Below are positions 18,476 through 27,671 of a stretch of 64,000 nucleotides of DNA, in pieces. The notes under the pieces are model-generated. The model was given only the letters and a program-made list of their open reading frames with translations. It was not told the DNA's origin and did not search any database. Source of the stretch: Microbacterium schleiferi (lineage in GTDB: Bacteria > Actinomycetota > Actinomycetes > Actinomycetales > Microbacteriaceae); assembly GCF_015565955.1 (NCBI RefSeq), contig NZ_CP064760.1, forward strand, positions 1,302,001 to 1,366,000, given 5' to 3'. Positions within the stretch are counted from its first letter, which is position 1. Each line of letters starts with the position of its first letter. The translations under genes and the position numbers were made by a program.

Positions 18476-18973
18476 TCAGGCGGAGGGGCTCTGCTCGGCG
18501 CTGCCGCCGCTGCGGAACCGGGCCTCACCGTACTCGGGCACGGCAGCCGCGATGCGCGCCCGCATCTCGGCATCCACGTCGTTGAGGGAGTCGAGCCGGT
18601 ACCAGCCGACCTCGGTCATCTCGCCGTCGACGGGAACCGGCGCGCCCGAGAGCCAGGTGCAGCGGAAGGTCAGATCGAGATAGTCGCTCTGATCGCCGTT
18701 GGCGTACGTGATTCTCGGGATCTGATGCACCCATGCCAGGCGATCGGCGCGGATGACGACACCGGCCTCCTCGGCAGCCTCGCGGACCGCCGCATCGGCC
18801 GGTTCTTCTCCCGGATCGACGATGCCGGTGATCGGGGTCAGCGCGTGGTTGTCGGAGCGTCGACCCAGCAGGACCTCACCGTCACGGACGATGACAGCGG
18901 TGACGCCGACGAGGGGGAGAGGGCGCGTGCCGACGAAGCGGCGCAGCTCGAGGATGAAGTCGGGAGTGGGCAC
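18476..18973 (-). CDS. NUDIX hydrolase
   Basis: 165 residues from GTG at 18973. The NUDIX box is GIVDPGEEPADAAVREAAEEAGV, matching G-x5-E-x7-REUxEExGU with all catalytic Glu/Arg residues. An upstream segment GVTAVIVRDGEVLLGRRSDNH is typical of the fold. The substrate is some nucleoside diphosphate derivative; it cannot be specified. Longer reading frames upstream are antisense to dnaE and are rejected. Divergent from dnaE with about 93 bp between starts. Confidence 0.9.
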   Translation of the reverse strand: MPTPDFILELRRFVGTRPLPLVGVTAVIVRDGEVLLGRRSDNHALTPITGIVDPGEEPADAAVREAAEEAGVVIRADRLAWVHQIPRITYANGDQSDYLDLTFRCTWLSGAPVPVDGEMTEVGWYRLDSLNDVDAEMRARIAAAVPEYGEARFRSGGSAEQSPSA

Positions 18974-19066
18974 ACGGCAACCGTATCGGCCGCTGAACAG
19001 GAGGCATCGCGGCAGCCCCGGCGGGCCGGGTCGATCGGCGTCGGAGCCCAAACGTAGACTCTCGGC

Positions 19067-22000
19067 ATGGCGTCCGACTCCTTCGTCCACCTGCACGTGC
19101 ACAGCGAGTATTCGATGCTCGACGGGGCAGCGCGAATCGGGGCGATGGTGCAAGAAGCAGCCTCGCAAGGCTCGCCGGCCATCGCTGTCACCGACCACGG
19201 CAATACGTTCGCGGCGTTCGAGTTCTACAAGGCCGCGAAGGATGTCGGCATCAAGCCGATCATCGGCATCGAGGCCTATGTGACGCCCGGTACGCACCGG
19301 TCCGAGAAGTCGCGTGTGCGCTGGGGGTCGCCTGAACAGAGCGACGACGATGTCTCGGGTGCGGGTGCTTATACGCACATGACTCTGCTGTCGGAGACGA
19401 CGACCGGGATGCACAACCTCTTCCGACTTTCCTCGAAGGCATCGATGGAGGGCTACTACTTCAAGCCGCGCATGGACCGCGAGCTGCTGGAGAAGTACTC
19501 GACGGGTCTCATCGCGACGACGGGATGCCCGTCGGGTGAGGTTCAGACGCGGTTGCGCCTGGGCCAGTACGACGCGGCACGCGCCGCGGCGGCGGAGTTT
19601 CAGGACATCTTCGGCAAAGAGAACTACTTCGCCGAGATCATGGATCACGGGCTCGACATCGAACGCCGGGTCATGACCGATCTGCTGAGCATCGCCAAAG
19701 ACCTCAACATCCCGTTGCTCGCGACGAACGATTCCCACTACACGCACCAGCACGACGCGAACAGTCACGCGGCGCTGCTCTGCGTGCAATCCGGATCCAC
19801 GCTCGATGACCCGAAGAGGTTCAAGTTCGACGGCGATGGGTACTACATCCGCACGCCCGCAGAGATGCGCCAGATCTTCCGGCAGCATCCCGAGGCGTGC
19901 GACAACACGCTCTTGATCGCCGAGCGCTGCGAGGTCGAGTTCAACACCAGCGCGAACTACATGCCGCGTTTTCCCGTTCCCGACGGGGAGACCGAGGAGA
20001 GCTGGTTCGTCAAGGAAGTCGAGGCGGGGCTCGAGGAGCGCTACCCGGCCGGGATTCCGGACGAGGTCCGCAAGCAGGCCGAGTACGAGGTCGGCGTCAT
20101 CGTGCAGATGGGGTTCCCGGGCTACTTCCTCGTCGTCGCCGACTTCATCAACTGGGCAAAGCGCAACGGCATCCGTGTCGGCCCGGGCCGCGGGTCCGGC
20201 GCCGGGTCCATGGCGGCGTACGCGATGCGGATCACGGATCTCGACCCGCTGCAGCACGGGCTCATCTTCGAGCGATTCCTCAACCCCGACCGGGTGTCGA
20301 TGCCCGACTTCGATGTCGACTTCGACGACCGCCGCCGCGGCGAAGTGATCCAGTACGTCACCGAGAAGTACGGCGACGACCGGGTCGCTCAGATCGTGAC
20401 GTACGGCACCATCAAGGCCAAGCAGGCGCTCAAGGATGCCGGTCGCGTGCTCGGATTCCCGTTCAGCATGGGCGAGCGCCTGACGAAGGCCATGCCGCCC
20501 GCGGTGATGGGCAAGGACGTGCCGCTGACCGACATGTTCAACAAGGATCACCCCCGCTACAAAGAGGCCGGGGAGTTCCGCACGCTCATCGAGACCGACC
20601 AGGAAGCCAAGACGGTCTTCGACACTGCGGTCGGCCTTGAGAACCTCAAGCGCCAGTGGGGTGTGCACGCGGCTGGCGTGATCATGTCGAGCGAACCGCT
20701 CATCGACATCATCCCGATCATGCGCCGCGAGCAGGACGGCCAGATCGTCACGCAGTTCGACTATCCCTCGTGCGAGTCGCTTGGCCTCATCAAGATGGAC
20801 TTCCTGGGGCTTCGAAACCTCACGATCATCAACGATGCCCTCGACAACATCGAGGCGAACCGGGGCGAACCGCTCATCCTCGAGGATCTCGCGCTCGACG
20901 ATCGTGCGTCCTACGAGTTGCTCGCCCGCGGCGACACGCTCGGTGTCTTCCAGCTCGACGGCGGGCCCATGCGCTCGCTTCTGCGGCTGATGAAGCCCGA
21001 CAACTTCGAAGACATCTCGGCGGTGCTCGCCCTGTACCGGCCCGGTCCGATGGGCGTGAACTCGCACATCAACTACGCCCTCCGCAAGAACGCGCAGCAG
21101 GAGATCGAGCCGATCCACAAGGAGCTCGAAGAGCCCCTGGCCGACATCCTCGACACCACGTACGGCCTCATCGTCTATCAGGAGCAGGTGATGGCCGTCG
21201 CCCAGCGCGTGGCCGGCTACACGCTCGGTCAGGCGGATCTGCTGCGCCGCGCGATGGGTAAGAAGAAGAAGTCCGAGCTCGACAAGCAGAAAGAGATCTT
21301 CTTCGGCGGCATGACCGAGCGCGGGTTCTCGGATGCCGCGCAGCAGACGCTGTGGAAGGTGCTCGAGTCCTTCGCGGACTACGCCTTCAACAAGGCGCAC
21401 ACGGCCGCCTACGGGCTCGTCTCGTACTGGACGGCGTATCTGAAGGCCCACTACCCCGCGGAGTACATGGCGGCGCTGCTCACGAGCGTCGGCGACTCGA
21501 AAGACAAGATGGCCGTCTACCTCAACGAGTGCCGGCGGATGGGCATCCGGGTGCTCCCGCCGGACGTGAACGAGTCGATCCGCTACTTCGCGGCCGTCGG
21601 GGACGACATCCGTTTCGGCCTCGGCGCCGTGCGCAACGTCGGCGCGAACGTCGTGGAAGCGATCGTGCAGGCGCGCGTCGACGAGCCCTTCGCCTCGTTC
21701 CACGACTTCCTCGGTCGCGTGCCGGTCTCGGTCGCGAACAAGCGGACCGTGGAGTCGCTGATCAAAGCCGGTGCTTTCGACACGCTGGGCGCGACACGGC
21801 GGGCGCTTCTGGAGATCCACGAGGATGCCACCGAGCAGGCTGTCCTCGACAAGCGTCGCGAGGCCAACGGCGAGGTCGGGTTCGACTTCGATTCGCTGTG
21901 GGGAGAGGACGAACCCCAGCAGGTCAACAAGGTTCCCGAGCGTCCGGAGTGGACCAAGAAAGACAAGCTGGCCTTCGAACGCGAGATGCTGGGGCTCTAC

Positions 22001-22585
22001 GTCTCGGATCATCCGCTCGCGGGACTCGAGGTGCCGCTTGCGAAGCACGCCTCGATCAACATCCACGATCTGTTGGGCTCGGAAGTCTTGACCGACGGCG
22101 ATCAGGTGACCATCGCGGGCCTGGTGACAAGCGTGCAGCATCGGGTTGCCAAGTCCAGCGGCAACCCCTACGGCATGATCACGGTCGAGGACTTCGACGG
22201 CGAGATCACTGTCATGTTCATGGGCAAGACCTACACCGAGTTCCAGTCGATGCTGCAGGCTGACTCGATCCTGGTGGTGCGGGGGCGCGTGTCCCGACGC
22301 GACGACGGCATGAACCTGCACGCGCAGGCGGCTTTCTCACCCGACCTCGGTTCCGTCGATGATTCGGGACCGCTCGTGCTCGTCATGCCCGAACAGCGGG
22401 CCACCGAGGCTGTCATCGGTGATCTCGCCGACTGCCTGCGCCGTCACAGCGGTGATACCGAAGTAACGCTGCGGCTGCACAAGGGCGGGGTCGCGAAGGT
22501 GTTCGAGGTACCGCATCAGGTGAGCGTCACCGCCGACCTGTATGGGGAGCTCAAGGGGCTGCTCGGCCCGCAATGCCTGGGATAA
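19067..22585 (+). CDS. dnaE: DNA polymerase III alpha subunit DnaE
   Basis: 1172 residues, the DnaE1 length. N-terminal PHP domain (FVHLHVHSEYSMLDG), the palm with catalytic acids in MPDFDVDFDDRRRGEV (about 410-424), the finger region, KAHTAAYGLVSYWTAYLKAHYPAEYMAALL, helix-hairpin-helix, and a C-terminal OB fold (GDQVTIAGLVTSVQH). It is the replicative polymerase. The start ATG gives the invariant PHP N-terminus. Confidence 0.98.
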   Translation: MASDSFVHLHVHSEYSMLDGAARIGAMVQEAASQGSPAIAVTDHGNTFAAFEFYKAAKDVGIKPIIGIEAYVTPGTHRSEKSRVRWGSPEQSDDDVSGAGAYTHMTLLSETTTGMHNLFRLSSKASMEGYYFKPRMDRELLEKYSTGLIATTGCPSGEVQTRLRLGQYDAARAAAAEFQDIFGKENYFAEIMDHGLDIERRVMTDLLSIAKDLNIPLLATNDSHYTHQHDANSHAALLCVQSGSTLDDPKRFKFDGDGYYIRTPAEMRQIFRQHPEACDNTLLIAERCEVEFNTSANYMPRFPVPDGETEESWFVKEVEAGLEERYPAGIPDEVRKQAEYEVGVIVQMGFPGYFLVVADFINWAKRNGIRVGPGRGSGAGSMAAYAMRITDLDPLQHGLIFERFLNPDRVSMPDFDVDFDDRRRGEVIQYVTEKYGDDRVAQIVTYGTIKAKQALKDAGRVLGFPFSMGERLTKAMPPAVMGKDVPLTDMFNKDHPRYKEAGEFRTLIETDQEAKTVFDTAVGLENLKRQWGVHAAGVIMSSEPLIDIIPIMRREQDGQIVTQFDYPSCESLGLIKMDFLGLRNLTIINDALDNIEANRGEPLILEDLALDDRASYELLARGDTLGVFQLDGGPMRSLLRLMKPDNFEDISAVLALYRPGPMGVNSHINYALRKNAQQEIEPIHKELEEPLADILDTTYGLIVYQEQVMAVAQRVAGYTLGQADLLRRAMGKKKKSELDKQKEIFFGGMTERGFSDAAQQTLWKVLESFADYAFNKAHTAAYGLVSYWTAYLKAHYPAEYMAALLTSVGDSKDKMAVYLNECRRMGIRVLPPDVNESIRYFAAVGDDIRFGLGAVRNVGANVVEAIVQARVDEPFASFHDFLGRVPVSVANKRTVESLIKAGAFDTLGATRRALLEIHEDATEQAVLDKRREANGEVGFDFDSLWGEDEPQQVNKVPERPEWTKKDKLAFEREMLGLYVSDHPLAGLEVPLAKHASINIHDLLGSEVLTDGDQVTIAGLVTSVQHRVAKSSGNPYGMITVEDFDGEITVMFMGKTYTEFQSMLQADSILVVRGRVSRRDDGMNLHAQAAFSPDLGSVDDSGPLVLVMPEQRATEAVIGDLADCLRRHSGDTEVTLRLHKGGVAKVFEVPHQVSVTADLYGELKGLLGPQCLG

Positions 22586-22617
22586 CCCAGGGCCCGCGCG
22601 AGCGATAGCGTAGATGG

Positions 22618-23919
22618 ATGCTTCGCACCCTCGATCTGCGCGGGCAAAGCCTGACGCCCGCAGAGCTTCTCGCCGCCGTTCCTCGCGCGACGGCTGCCCG
22701 TTCTGAGGCTCTTGCCACTGCTGCACGCCTCGTCGACGACGTCGCCACGCGCGGCGAGGAGGCGCTGCGCGAGCAGGCCGAACAGTTCGACGGGGTTGCC
22801 GGCCACGACATCCGCGTTCCCGCGGAACACCTCGATGACGCCCTCGATCAGCTGGACCCGGCGGTTCGTGAGGCTCTCGAGCGCGCGATCGATCGCGTGC
22901 GCGCGGCTTCAGCTGTGCAGGTTCCGCCGCCGACCACGACGACGCTGGCGCCCGGTGCGCTCGTGCACCAGCGGTGGCAGCCCGTCCGTCGCGTCGGTGT
23001 CTACGTCCCCGGCGGCAAGGCCGTCTACCCCTCCAGCGTCGTCATGAACGTCGTTCCCGCTCAGGCAGCCGGTGTCGAGCAGATCGCTCTCGCCTCCCCG
23101 CCGCAGCGCGCCGAGGGAGGTCGCGTCCACCCCGTGATCCTCGCTGCCGCCAAGCTCCTCGGCGTCACCGAGGTCTATGCGATGGGCGGGGCCGGCGCGG
23201 TCGGCGCGTTCGCGTACGGGGCGGCCAGTCTCGGGCTTGACCCGGTCGACGTGGTCACCGGGCCGGGTAACAACTTCGTGGCAGCGGCCAAGCGCGCGGT
23301 CGCCGGGCGCGTCGGGACGGATTCCGAGGCCGGCGCCACCGAGATCCTCATCGTCGCCGATGACACCGCGGACCCGCGGCTGGTTGCTGCCGACCTCATC
23401 AGCCAGGCCGAGCACGACGAGCAGGCCTCAGCCGTTCTCGTGACGTCGTCGTCGGCGCTGGCGGATGCCGTGCAGGCCGAGGTCACGGTGATGGCCGCCC
23501 AGACCCTGCACGCACAGCGCATCGCCGTTTCGCTGACCGGCCCGCAGTCCGCCATCGTGCTCGTCGACGACCTCGATGCCGCCGTGGACTTCTCCAACGC
23601 CTACGCACCTGAACACCTCGAACTCCACCTCGCTGACCCGATGCCACACAAATTCGTGCACGCCGGTGCCCTCTTCGTCGGTCCGCACTCGCCGGTGAGT
23701 CTCGGTGACTATCTCGCGGGGAGCAACCACGTGCTTCCTACCGGCGGACAGGCGCGCTACGCCGCCGGTCTGTCGGCGTCGACCTTCCTGCGGCCGCAGC
23801 AGGTCATCGAGTACGACCGGGATGCCCTGGCGGAGGTTGCTGACGCGATCGTGGCCCTTGCCACAGCAGAAGTGCTTCCCGCGCACGGCGAAGCCGTTCG
23901 CGCGCGATTCACCGCGTAG
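22618..23919 (+). CDS. hisD: Histidinol dehydrogenase HisD
   Basis: 433 residues, normal length. NAD-binding and signature segments are present: GVYVPGGKAVYPSSVVMN, MGGAGAVGAFAYG, VDVVTGPGNNFVAAAKR, and the catalytic region YAPEHLELHL with the conserved Glu-His. HisD oxidises L-histidinol twice to L-histidine using NAD and zinc. It is 32 bp after dnaE; no other his genes are in the window. Confidence 0.97.
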   Translation: MLRTLDLRGQSLTPAELLAAVPRATAARSEALATAARLVDDVATRGEEALREQAEQFDGVAGHDIRVPAEHLDDALDQLDPAVREALERAIDRVRAASAVQVPPPTTTTLAPGALVHQRWQPVRRVGVYVPGGKAVYPSSVVMNVVPAQAAGVEQIALASPPQRAEGGRVHPVILAAAKLLGVTEVYAMGGAGAVGAFAYGAASLGLDPVDVVTGPGNNFVAAAKRAVAGRVGTDSEAGATEILIVADDTADPRLVAADLISQAEHDEQASAVLVTSSSALADAVQAEVTVMAAQTLHAQRIAVSLTGPQSAIVLVDDLDAAVDFSNAYAPEHLELHLADPMPHKFVHAGALFVGPHSPVSLGDYLAGSNHVLPTGGQARYAAGLSASTFLRPQQVIEYDRDALAEVADAIVALATAEVLPAHGEAVRARFTA

Positions 23920-23931
23920 TCTGGGGCTGCC

Positions 23932-24405
23932 ATGCACTGCCCGTTCTGCCGTCACTCCGACTCGCGCGTGATCGACTCCCGCACCAGCGACGACGGTCTC
24001 AGCATCCGTCGACGCCGGCAATGCCCCGAGTGCGGCGGACGATTCTCGACGATCGAAACGGCCAGCCTCAACGTCATCAAGCGTTCGGGGGTGATCGAAC
24101 CGTTCAGTCGCGAGAAGGTCATGTCGGGTGTGCGGAAGGCCTGTCAGGGGCGCCCGGTGACCGAGGGCGACCTCGCGGTGCTGGCGCAGACGGTCGAAGA
24201 GGCGGTCCGGCAGACCGGATCGTCACAGATCGACACCAATGAGATTGGCCTGGCGATCCTCGGTCCGCTCCGCGAACTCGACGAAATTGCTTATCTCCGG
24301 TTCGCGAGCGTGTACCAGGCGTTCGATACGTTGGAGGATTTTGAATCGGCGATCGCACAGTTGCGCGCGGATCACCATCGCCCGGCATCCGATCCCGAGG
24401 AGTAA
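23932..24405 (+). CDS. nrdR: Transcriptional repressor NrdR
   Basis: 157 residues. N-terminal zinc ribbon CPFC...[10 protein letters not shown] with four Cys ligands, then an ATP-cone domain ([29 protein letters not shown]). NrdR senses ATP/dATP and represses ribonucleotide reductase genes. It sits between hisD and pyrD with 12-bp and 2-bp gaps, so it is probably co-transcribed. Confidence 0.98.
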   Translation: MHCPFCRHSDSRVIDSRTSDDGLSIRRRRQCPECGGRFSTIETASLNVIKRSGVIEPFSREKVMSGVRKACQGRPVTEGDLAVLAQTVEEAVRQTGSSQIDTNEIGLAILGPLRELDEIAYLRFASVYQAFDTLEDFESAIAQLRADHHRPASDPEE

Positions 24406-24407
24406 GC

Positions 24408-25436
24408 ATGTACCCGTGGCTGTTTCGCACGTTCCTCTCGAAGATGGACCCGGAGACAGCGCACCATGCGGCGATGCTCGTCATCCGGCTGCTCGGCATC
24501 CCGCCGCTGTCGTGGGTGGCTCGAGCCCTCACGCGACCTGACCCGTCGCTGAGGGTGCACACGATGGGGCTCACCTTCGACGCGCCGTTCGGCGTGGCCG
24601 CGGGGTTCGACAAGGATGCCGTGGGCGTCGACGGCCTGCATGCGCTGGGCTTCGGTCACGTCGAAGTCGGGACGTTGACCGCGATCCCCCAGACCGGAAA
24701 CCCCAAACCGCGTCTATTTCGGCTGATCCCCGACCGCGCCGTCATCAATCGCATGGGATTCAACAATCGCGGATCGTATGCCGCGGCGGCTCGGCTTGAG
24801 CGGGCTCGTCGTCGGCACCGCCGCACCGTTCTGGGCGTCAACATCGGCAAGAGCCGCATCGTGGATGTCGAGAACGCCGTCGTCGATTACGTCACGAGCA
24901 CACGCCTGCTCGCGCCGGTCGCCGACTACCTGGTCGTCAACGTCTCGTCGCCGAACACGCCGGGCTTGCGTAGCCTCCAGGCCGTCGACGCACTCCGGCC
25001 CCTGCTGACGGCCGTCAAGGACGCCGCAGAGGACACCCCGTTGCTCGTGAAAATCGCGCCCGACCTCGCAGACGATGACATCCGCGAGGTCACGGCGCTG
25101 GCTCTCGACCTCGGCCTCCAGGGCATCGTCGCGACGAACACGACGATTGCACGCGACGGTCTCGGACTGGTCACCGACCCCTCGGTGATTGCCGCAGCAG
25201 GCGCGGGCGGGCTTTCGGGCAAGCCGCTTGCTCCGCGAGCCCTGGAGGTCCTCCGCCTCGTTCGCTCGCTCGTCCCCGACGACTTCTGTGTCATTTCCGC
25301 GGGCGGTGTGGAAACTGCCGCCGACGTGCGTGAGCGGGTGGACGCGGGTGCGACGCTCGTGCAGGGATACACCGGGTTTCTCTACCGGGGTCCGCTCTGG
25401 GCGCGGCAGATCAATCGCGGTCTCGTCAACACGTGA
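24408..25436 (+). CDS. pyrD: Quinone-dependent dihydroorotate dehydrogenase PyrD
   Basis: 342 residues, class 2 type with an N-terminal membrane-associating helix region. Motifs: AAGFDKDAVGVDGLHALGFGHVEVGT, NRMGFNNRG, VNVSSPNTPGLR with the catalytic Ser, KIAPDLADDDI, and the FMN phosphate site ISAGGVETAADV...GATLVQGYTGF. It oxidises dihydroorotate to orotate with electrons to quinone, in pyrimidine synthesis. Confidence 0.97.
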   Translation: MYPWLFRTFLSKMDPETAHHAAMLVIRLLGIPPLSWVARALTRPDPSLRVHTMGLTFDAPFGVAAGFDKDAVGVDGLHALGFGHVEVGTLTAIPQTGNPKPRLFRLIPDRAVINRMGFNNRGSYAAAARLERARRRHRRTVLGVNIGKSRIVDVENAVVDYVTSTRLLAPVADYLVVNVSSPNTPGLRSLQAVDALRPLLTAVKDAAEDTPLLVKIAPDLADDDIREVTALALDLGLQGIVATNTTIARDGLGLVTDPSVIAAAGAGGLSGKPLAPRALEVLRLVRSLVPDDFCVISAGGVETAADVRERVDAGATLVQGYTGFLYRGPLWARQINRGLVNT

Positions 25437-25465
25437 CCGGTCATGACGAACCCGGCGGCGAAGAC

Positions 25466-25479
25466 TTAGGAAGCCCTAA
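25466..25479. promoter_or_regulatory. TTAGG-N4-CCTAA palindrome, possible DtxR/IdeR-like iron box
   Basis: A perfect 5-bp inverted repeat TTAGG/CCTAA with a 4-bp spacer, followed by C and then ACTTC. The outer sequence matches the ends of the IdeR/DtxR consensus TTAGGTTAGGCTAACCTAA, but the centre does not; about 12 of 19 positions agree. It lies 32 bp upstream of a TATACT -10-like element at 25511-25516, before an Fe(II)-dependent oxygenase. Iron control is plausible but unproven. Confidence 0.35.
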
Positions 25480-25510
25480 CTTCATCCGGGATCCGGGGGA
25501 CCTCCTCGGC

Positions 25511-25516
25511 TATACT
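25511..25516 (+). promoter_or_regulatory. -10-like element upstream of the oxygenase gene
   Basis: TATACT is a good -10 hexamer in an otherwise GC-rich 154-bp intergenic region. The -35 position has no clear consensus. The oxygenase GTG start lies 75 bp downstream behind an AAGGAA ribosome site. This is the best promoter candidate for the oxygenase/ATP-grasp/racemase cluster. Confidence 0.4.
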
Positions 25517-25590
25517 CCCGACAGCACAACACCGGCATTCGCGTCGTCGAGTGCTTCTGCGCGGTCATCGCGCCATGGGAAGGAATCTCT

Positions 25591-26571
25591 GTGATCGAAC
25601 GTCACATCAAGCCCGAAGTCGCTGCGATTTTCATCGATGTCGCCCGCGGCCGTCGCGGGATCTACGCCGATGACGCCGCGTTTGAAAAACTGCTCGCCGA
25701 GGCGAAGGCGGCCTTCGAAGCCGCCGACCCCGAGACTGCCGAGATCATCCGGCAGTTCGCGCGCGCCGAGGTTCCCGATGGGGGAGTGCTCTTCCACGGA
25801 CTCACGGTCGACCAGGACGACATGGGTGAGAGCCCGCGCGATCCGGTGGCATTCGAGGGCAAGGATCGCGACCCGGTCACGGAGGCCGCATTGCTGGCGT
25901 TTGCCTCGGTCGCCGGAGAGGTCTTCTCGTTTGCGCGCCAGCACCGCGGCGCCCTGATCCAGAACGTGACGCCGATTCCCGGGCACGAGTACGACGCCGT
26001 CGGAACGGGAAGTCGCAGCCTGCTCGACTGGCACTCGGAGGATGCCTTCGACGACGCCCACCCGCAGTTCGTCGGTCTCTTCTGCGTCCGGGGCGACGAA
26101 CGCGTGCAGACCGCACTCGCGCCGGTTGACCGTATCGACCTCACTGCCGAGGACGAGAAGGTCTTGCGCGAGCCGCGGTTCATGCACGGCATCGACAAGG
26201 CTTCCGGGGGCACCGGTCGCCCCGAGGATGGCGTGCAGGGGGCAGCGCTCTACGGCGAGAACGGCAAGCGTTTCGTGCGTATCGACATGGACTGCGCCGC
26301 CGCCGTCGCCGGTGACGACGAAGCCGCCGCTGCACTGAAGGCTTTCCACGACGGTGCCGACAAAGAGGGCATCTACGTGACCCTCGGCGCGGGCGACATC
26401 CTCCTGTTCGACAACCGTCGGGTCATGCACGCGCGCACGCCCTTCGAGCCCCGGTACGACGGCACTGACCGGTGGCTGCAGCGTGTCATCATCACCGACG
26501 ACCTCGGTCGCTCCACGGACCGTCGCACTCGCCACCAGCGCGTGGTCGAGAACGAGCTGGTCGGCGCCTGA
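25591..26571 (+). CDS. 2-oxoglutarate/Fe(II) oxygenase, clavaminate synthase/VioC/AsnO-like
   Basis: 326 residues from GTG with AAGGAA upstream. The metal triad is His148-x-Glu150 in DWHSEDAFDDAHPQF and His280 in NRRVMHARTPF, with Arg294 (His+14, in TDRWLQR) positioned for 2-oxoglutarate. The HxE rather than HxD facial triad and the WHSEDAF context are features of the clavaminate synthase/VioC/AsnO clade, whose members hydroxylate C3 of free or carrier-bound amino acids (Arg, Asn, and Glu in KtzO/KtzP). No peptide-synthetase genes are nearby. It precedes an ATP-grasp ligase and two racemase-like genes. A role in making 3-hydroxyglutamate for the cell wall is inferred, not shown. Confidence 0.88.
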   Translation: MIERHIKPEVAAIFIDVARGRRGIYADDAAFEKLLAEAKAAFEAADPETAEIIRQFARAEVPDGGVLFHGLTVDQDDMGESPRDPVAFEGKDRDPVTEAALLAFASVAGEVFSFARQHRGALIQNVTPIPGHEYDAVGTGSRSLLDWHSEDAFDDAHPQFVGLFCVRGDERVQTALAPVDRIDLTAEDEKVLREPRFMHGIDKASGGTGRPEDGVQGAALYGENGKRFVRIDMDCAAAVAGDDEAAAALKAFHDGADKEGIYVTLGAGDILLFDNRRVMHARTPFEPRYDGTDRWLQRVIITDDLGRSTDRRTRHQRVVENELVGA

Positions 26572-26582
26572 CATTCGCTGAT

Positions 26583-26623
26583 CACACGTCGGCCGGCGCC
26601 CCGGGGGTGCCGGCCGACGTGTG
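26583..26623. terminator. 15-bp perfect hairpin between oxygenase and ATP-grasp genes
   Basis: Arms CACACGTCGGCCGGC (26583-26597) and its exact complement (26609-26623) enclose an 11-base loop GCCCCGGGGGT. There is no U-tract, so if it terminates it does so in the GC-rich actinobacterial manner. It is 12 bp after the oxygenase stop and 29 bp before the next start. It may lower expression of the downstream ligase and racemases relative to the oxygenase, or stabilise the upstream mRNA. Confidence 0.6.
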
Positions 26624-26651
26624 AGGGCGACACCCTCGGAAGGAAAGAGCG

Positions 26652-27671
26652 ATGGCATCACGAGGCCTTGGTTCGCGGTTCGGATACATGGTGGCCCGGT
26701 TGAAGGTCATCGACCTGCCCTCGGTCATCGAGCGCGCGCGTGAGGTGTCTGCGCAGTTCCACAAGTGGACACCGGCGGTGGTCGTGGACATGTTCTGGCA
26801 GGCGACGTTCCACCAGGTCGGCTTTCAGGATTACGTCGACTACGACTTCGCGATCCTGAACCGGCGCGAGCGGCGCACGATGATGACCCACCCGCATTCG
26901 AACAAGTACTCCTACACGTTCGACGATCCGGAATACCGCGGGATCTTCTACGACAAGTGGGAGTTCGATCGCGTCTTCTCCGAGCACCTCGGTCGGGACT
27001 GGATGATGGTCACCGACGACAACGTCGACGAGCTGCGGGCCTTCGGCGAGGCGCACCCCGTGCTCATCACCAAGAAGCAGGCCGGCCGTTCCGGTGCGGC
27101 CATCAACCGGTACTACTCGACCGAGATCGAGGACTGGGCAGACTTCCACGCGCAGCTGCACGAGCGCGGTGAACTGCTGATCGAAGAGAACATCGTTCAG
27201 CATCCGGATGTCGCTGCTGTGTGCGCCGGCACGGTCAACTCGACCCGCGTTGCAGCCTTCTTCGACGGCGAGAAGACCCACATCTTGGCGATCGCCCAGA
27301 AGTTCGGTCGCGGGCAGGTCGCCGACCAGATGGACTTCGGAGGCTTCTACACGATGCTCGACCCCGAGACGGGTGCGTCGCTCGGCGACGGCTACGACTC
27401 GCACGGGCACGTCCACAAGCTCCATCCCGATTCCGGGTACCCGATCGCGCAGTTCCAGCTCCCGATGTTCGACGAGGTCGTCGCGTTCGTCGACAAGGTC
27501 GCTCGGCATGTTCCCCAGGTCAAGTACGTCGGCTGGGACATCGCGGTCACTCCCGACGGTCCCGTCCTCATCGAAGGCAACTGGGCTACGGGCGTCTACG
27601 AGAACAAGCCGAGCGTGCTCGGTGTCCGCACGGGGCATCGTCCGCGGTACCAGAAGGCCATGGGCTTTTGA
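26652..27671 (+). CDS. ATP-grasp ligase, sugar-transfer-associated/glutamate-ligase-like family
   Basis: 339 residues. ATP-grasp features are visible: a nucleotide-binding Lys stretch (VLITKKQAGRSGAAINRYY), IEENIVQHPDVAAVCAGTVNSTRV, and the metal-binding terminal motif VGWDIAVTPDGPVLIEGNW with the conserved Glu and Asn near residue 310. This matches the PF14397-type group related to alpha-L-glutamate ligases. Such enzymes join a carboxylate to an amine through an acylphosphate. The precedent of Enterococcus faecium, where an ATP-grasp ligase and a racemase together install D-Asp in the wall, supports a peptidoglycan role here. The stop codon overlaps the TTG of the next gene, so coupling is likely. 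Confidence 0.85.
   Translation: MASRGLGSRFGYMVARLKVIDLPSVIERAREVSAQFHKWTPAVVVDMFWQATFHQVGFQDYVDYDFAILNRRERRTMMTHPHSNKYSYTFDDPEYRGIFYDKWEFDRVFSEHLGRDWMMVTDDNVDELRAFGEAHPVLITKKQAGRSGAAINRYYSTEIEDWADFHAQLHERGELLIEENIVQHPDVAAVCAGTVNSTRVAAFFDGEKTHILAIAQKFGRGQVADQMDFGGFYTMLDPETGASLGDGYDSHGHVHKLHPDSGYPIAQFQLPMFDEVVAFVDKVARHVPQVKYVGWDIAVTPDGPVLIEGNWATGVYENKPSVLGVRTGHRPRYQKAMGF

Noticed and set aside
18476..22321. 1281-codon open frame on the minus strand
   Set aside because: It is antisense to dnaE; the composition is that of a mirrored coding frame in GC-rich DNA. Only its last 165 codons (18476-18973) are a true gene, the NUDIX hydrolase.
25510..26661. 383-codon open frame on the minus strand
   Set aside because: Antisense to the oxygenase gene, whose catalytic motifs are all present; no recognisable features on the other strand.
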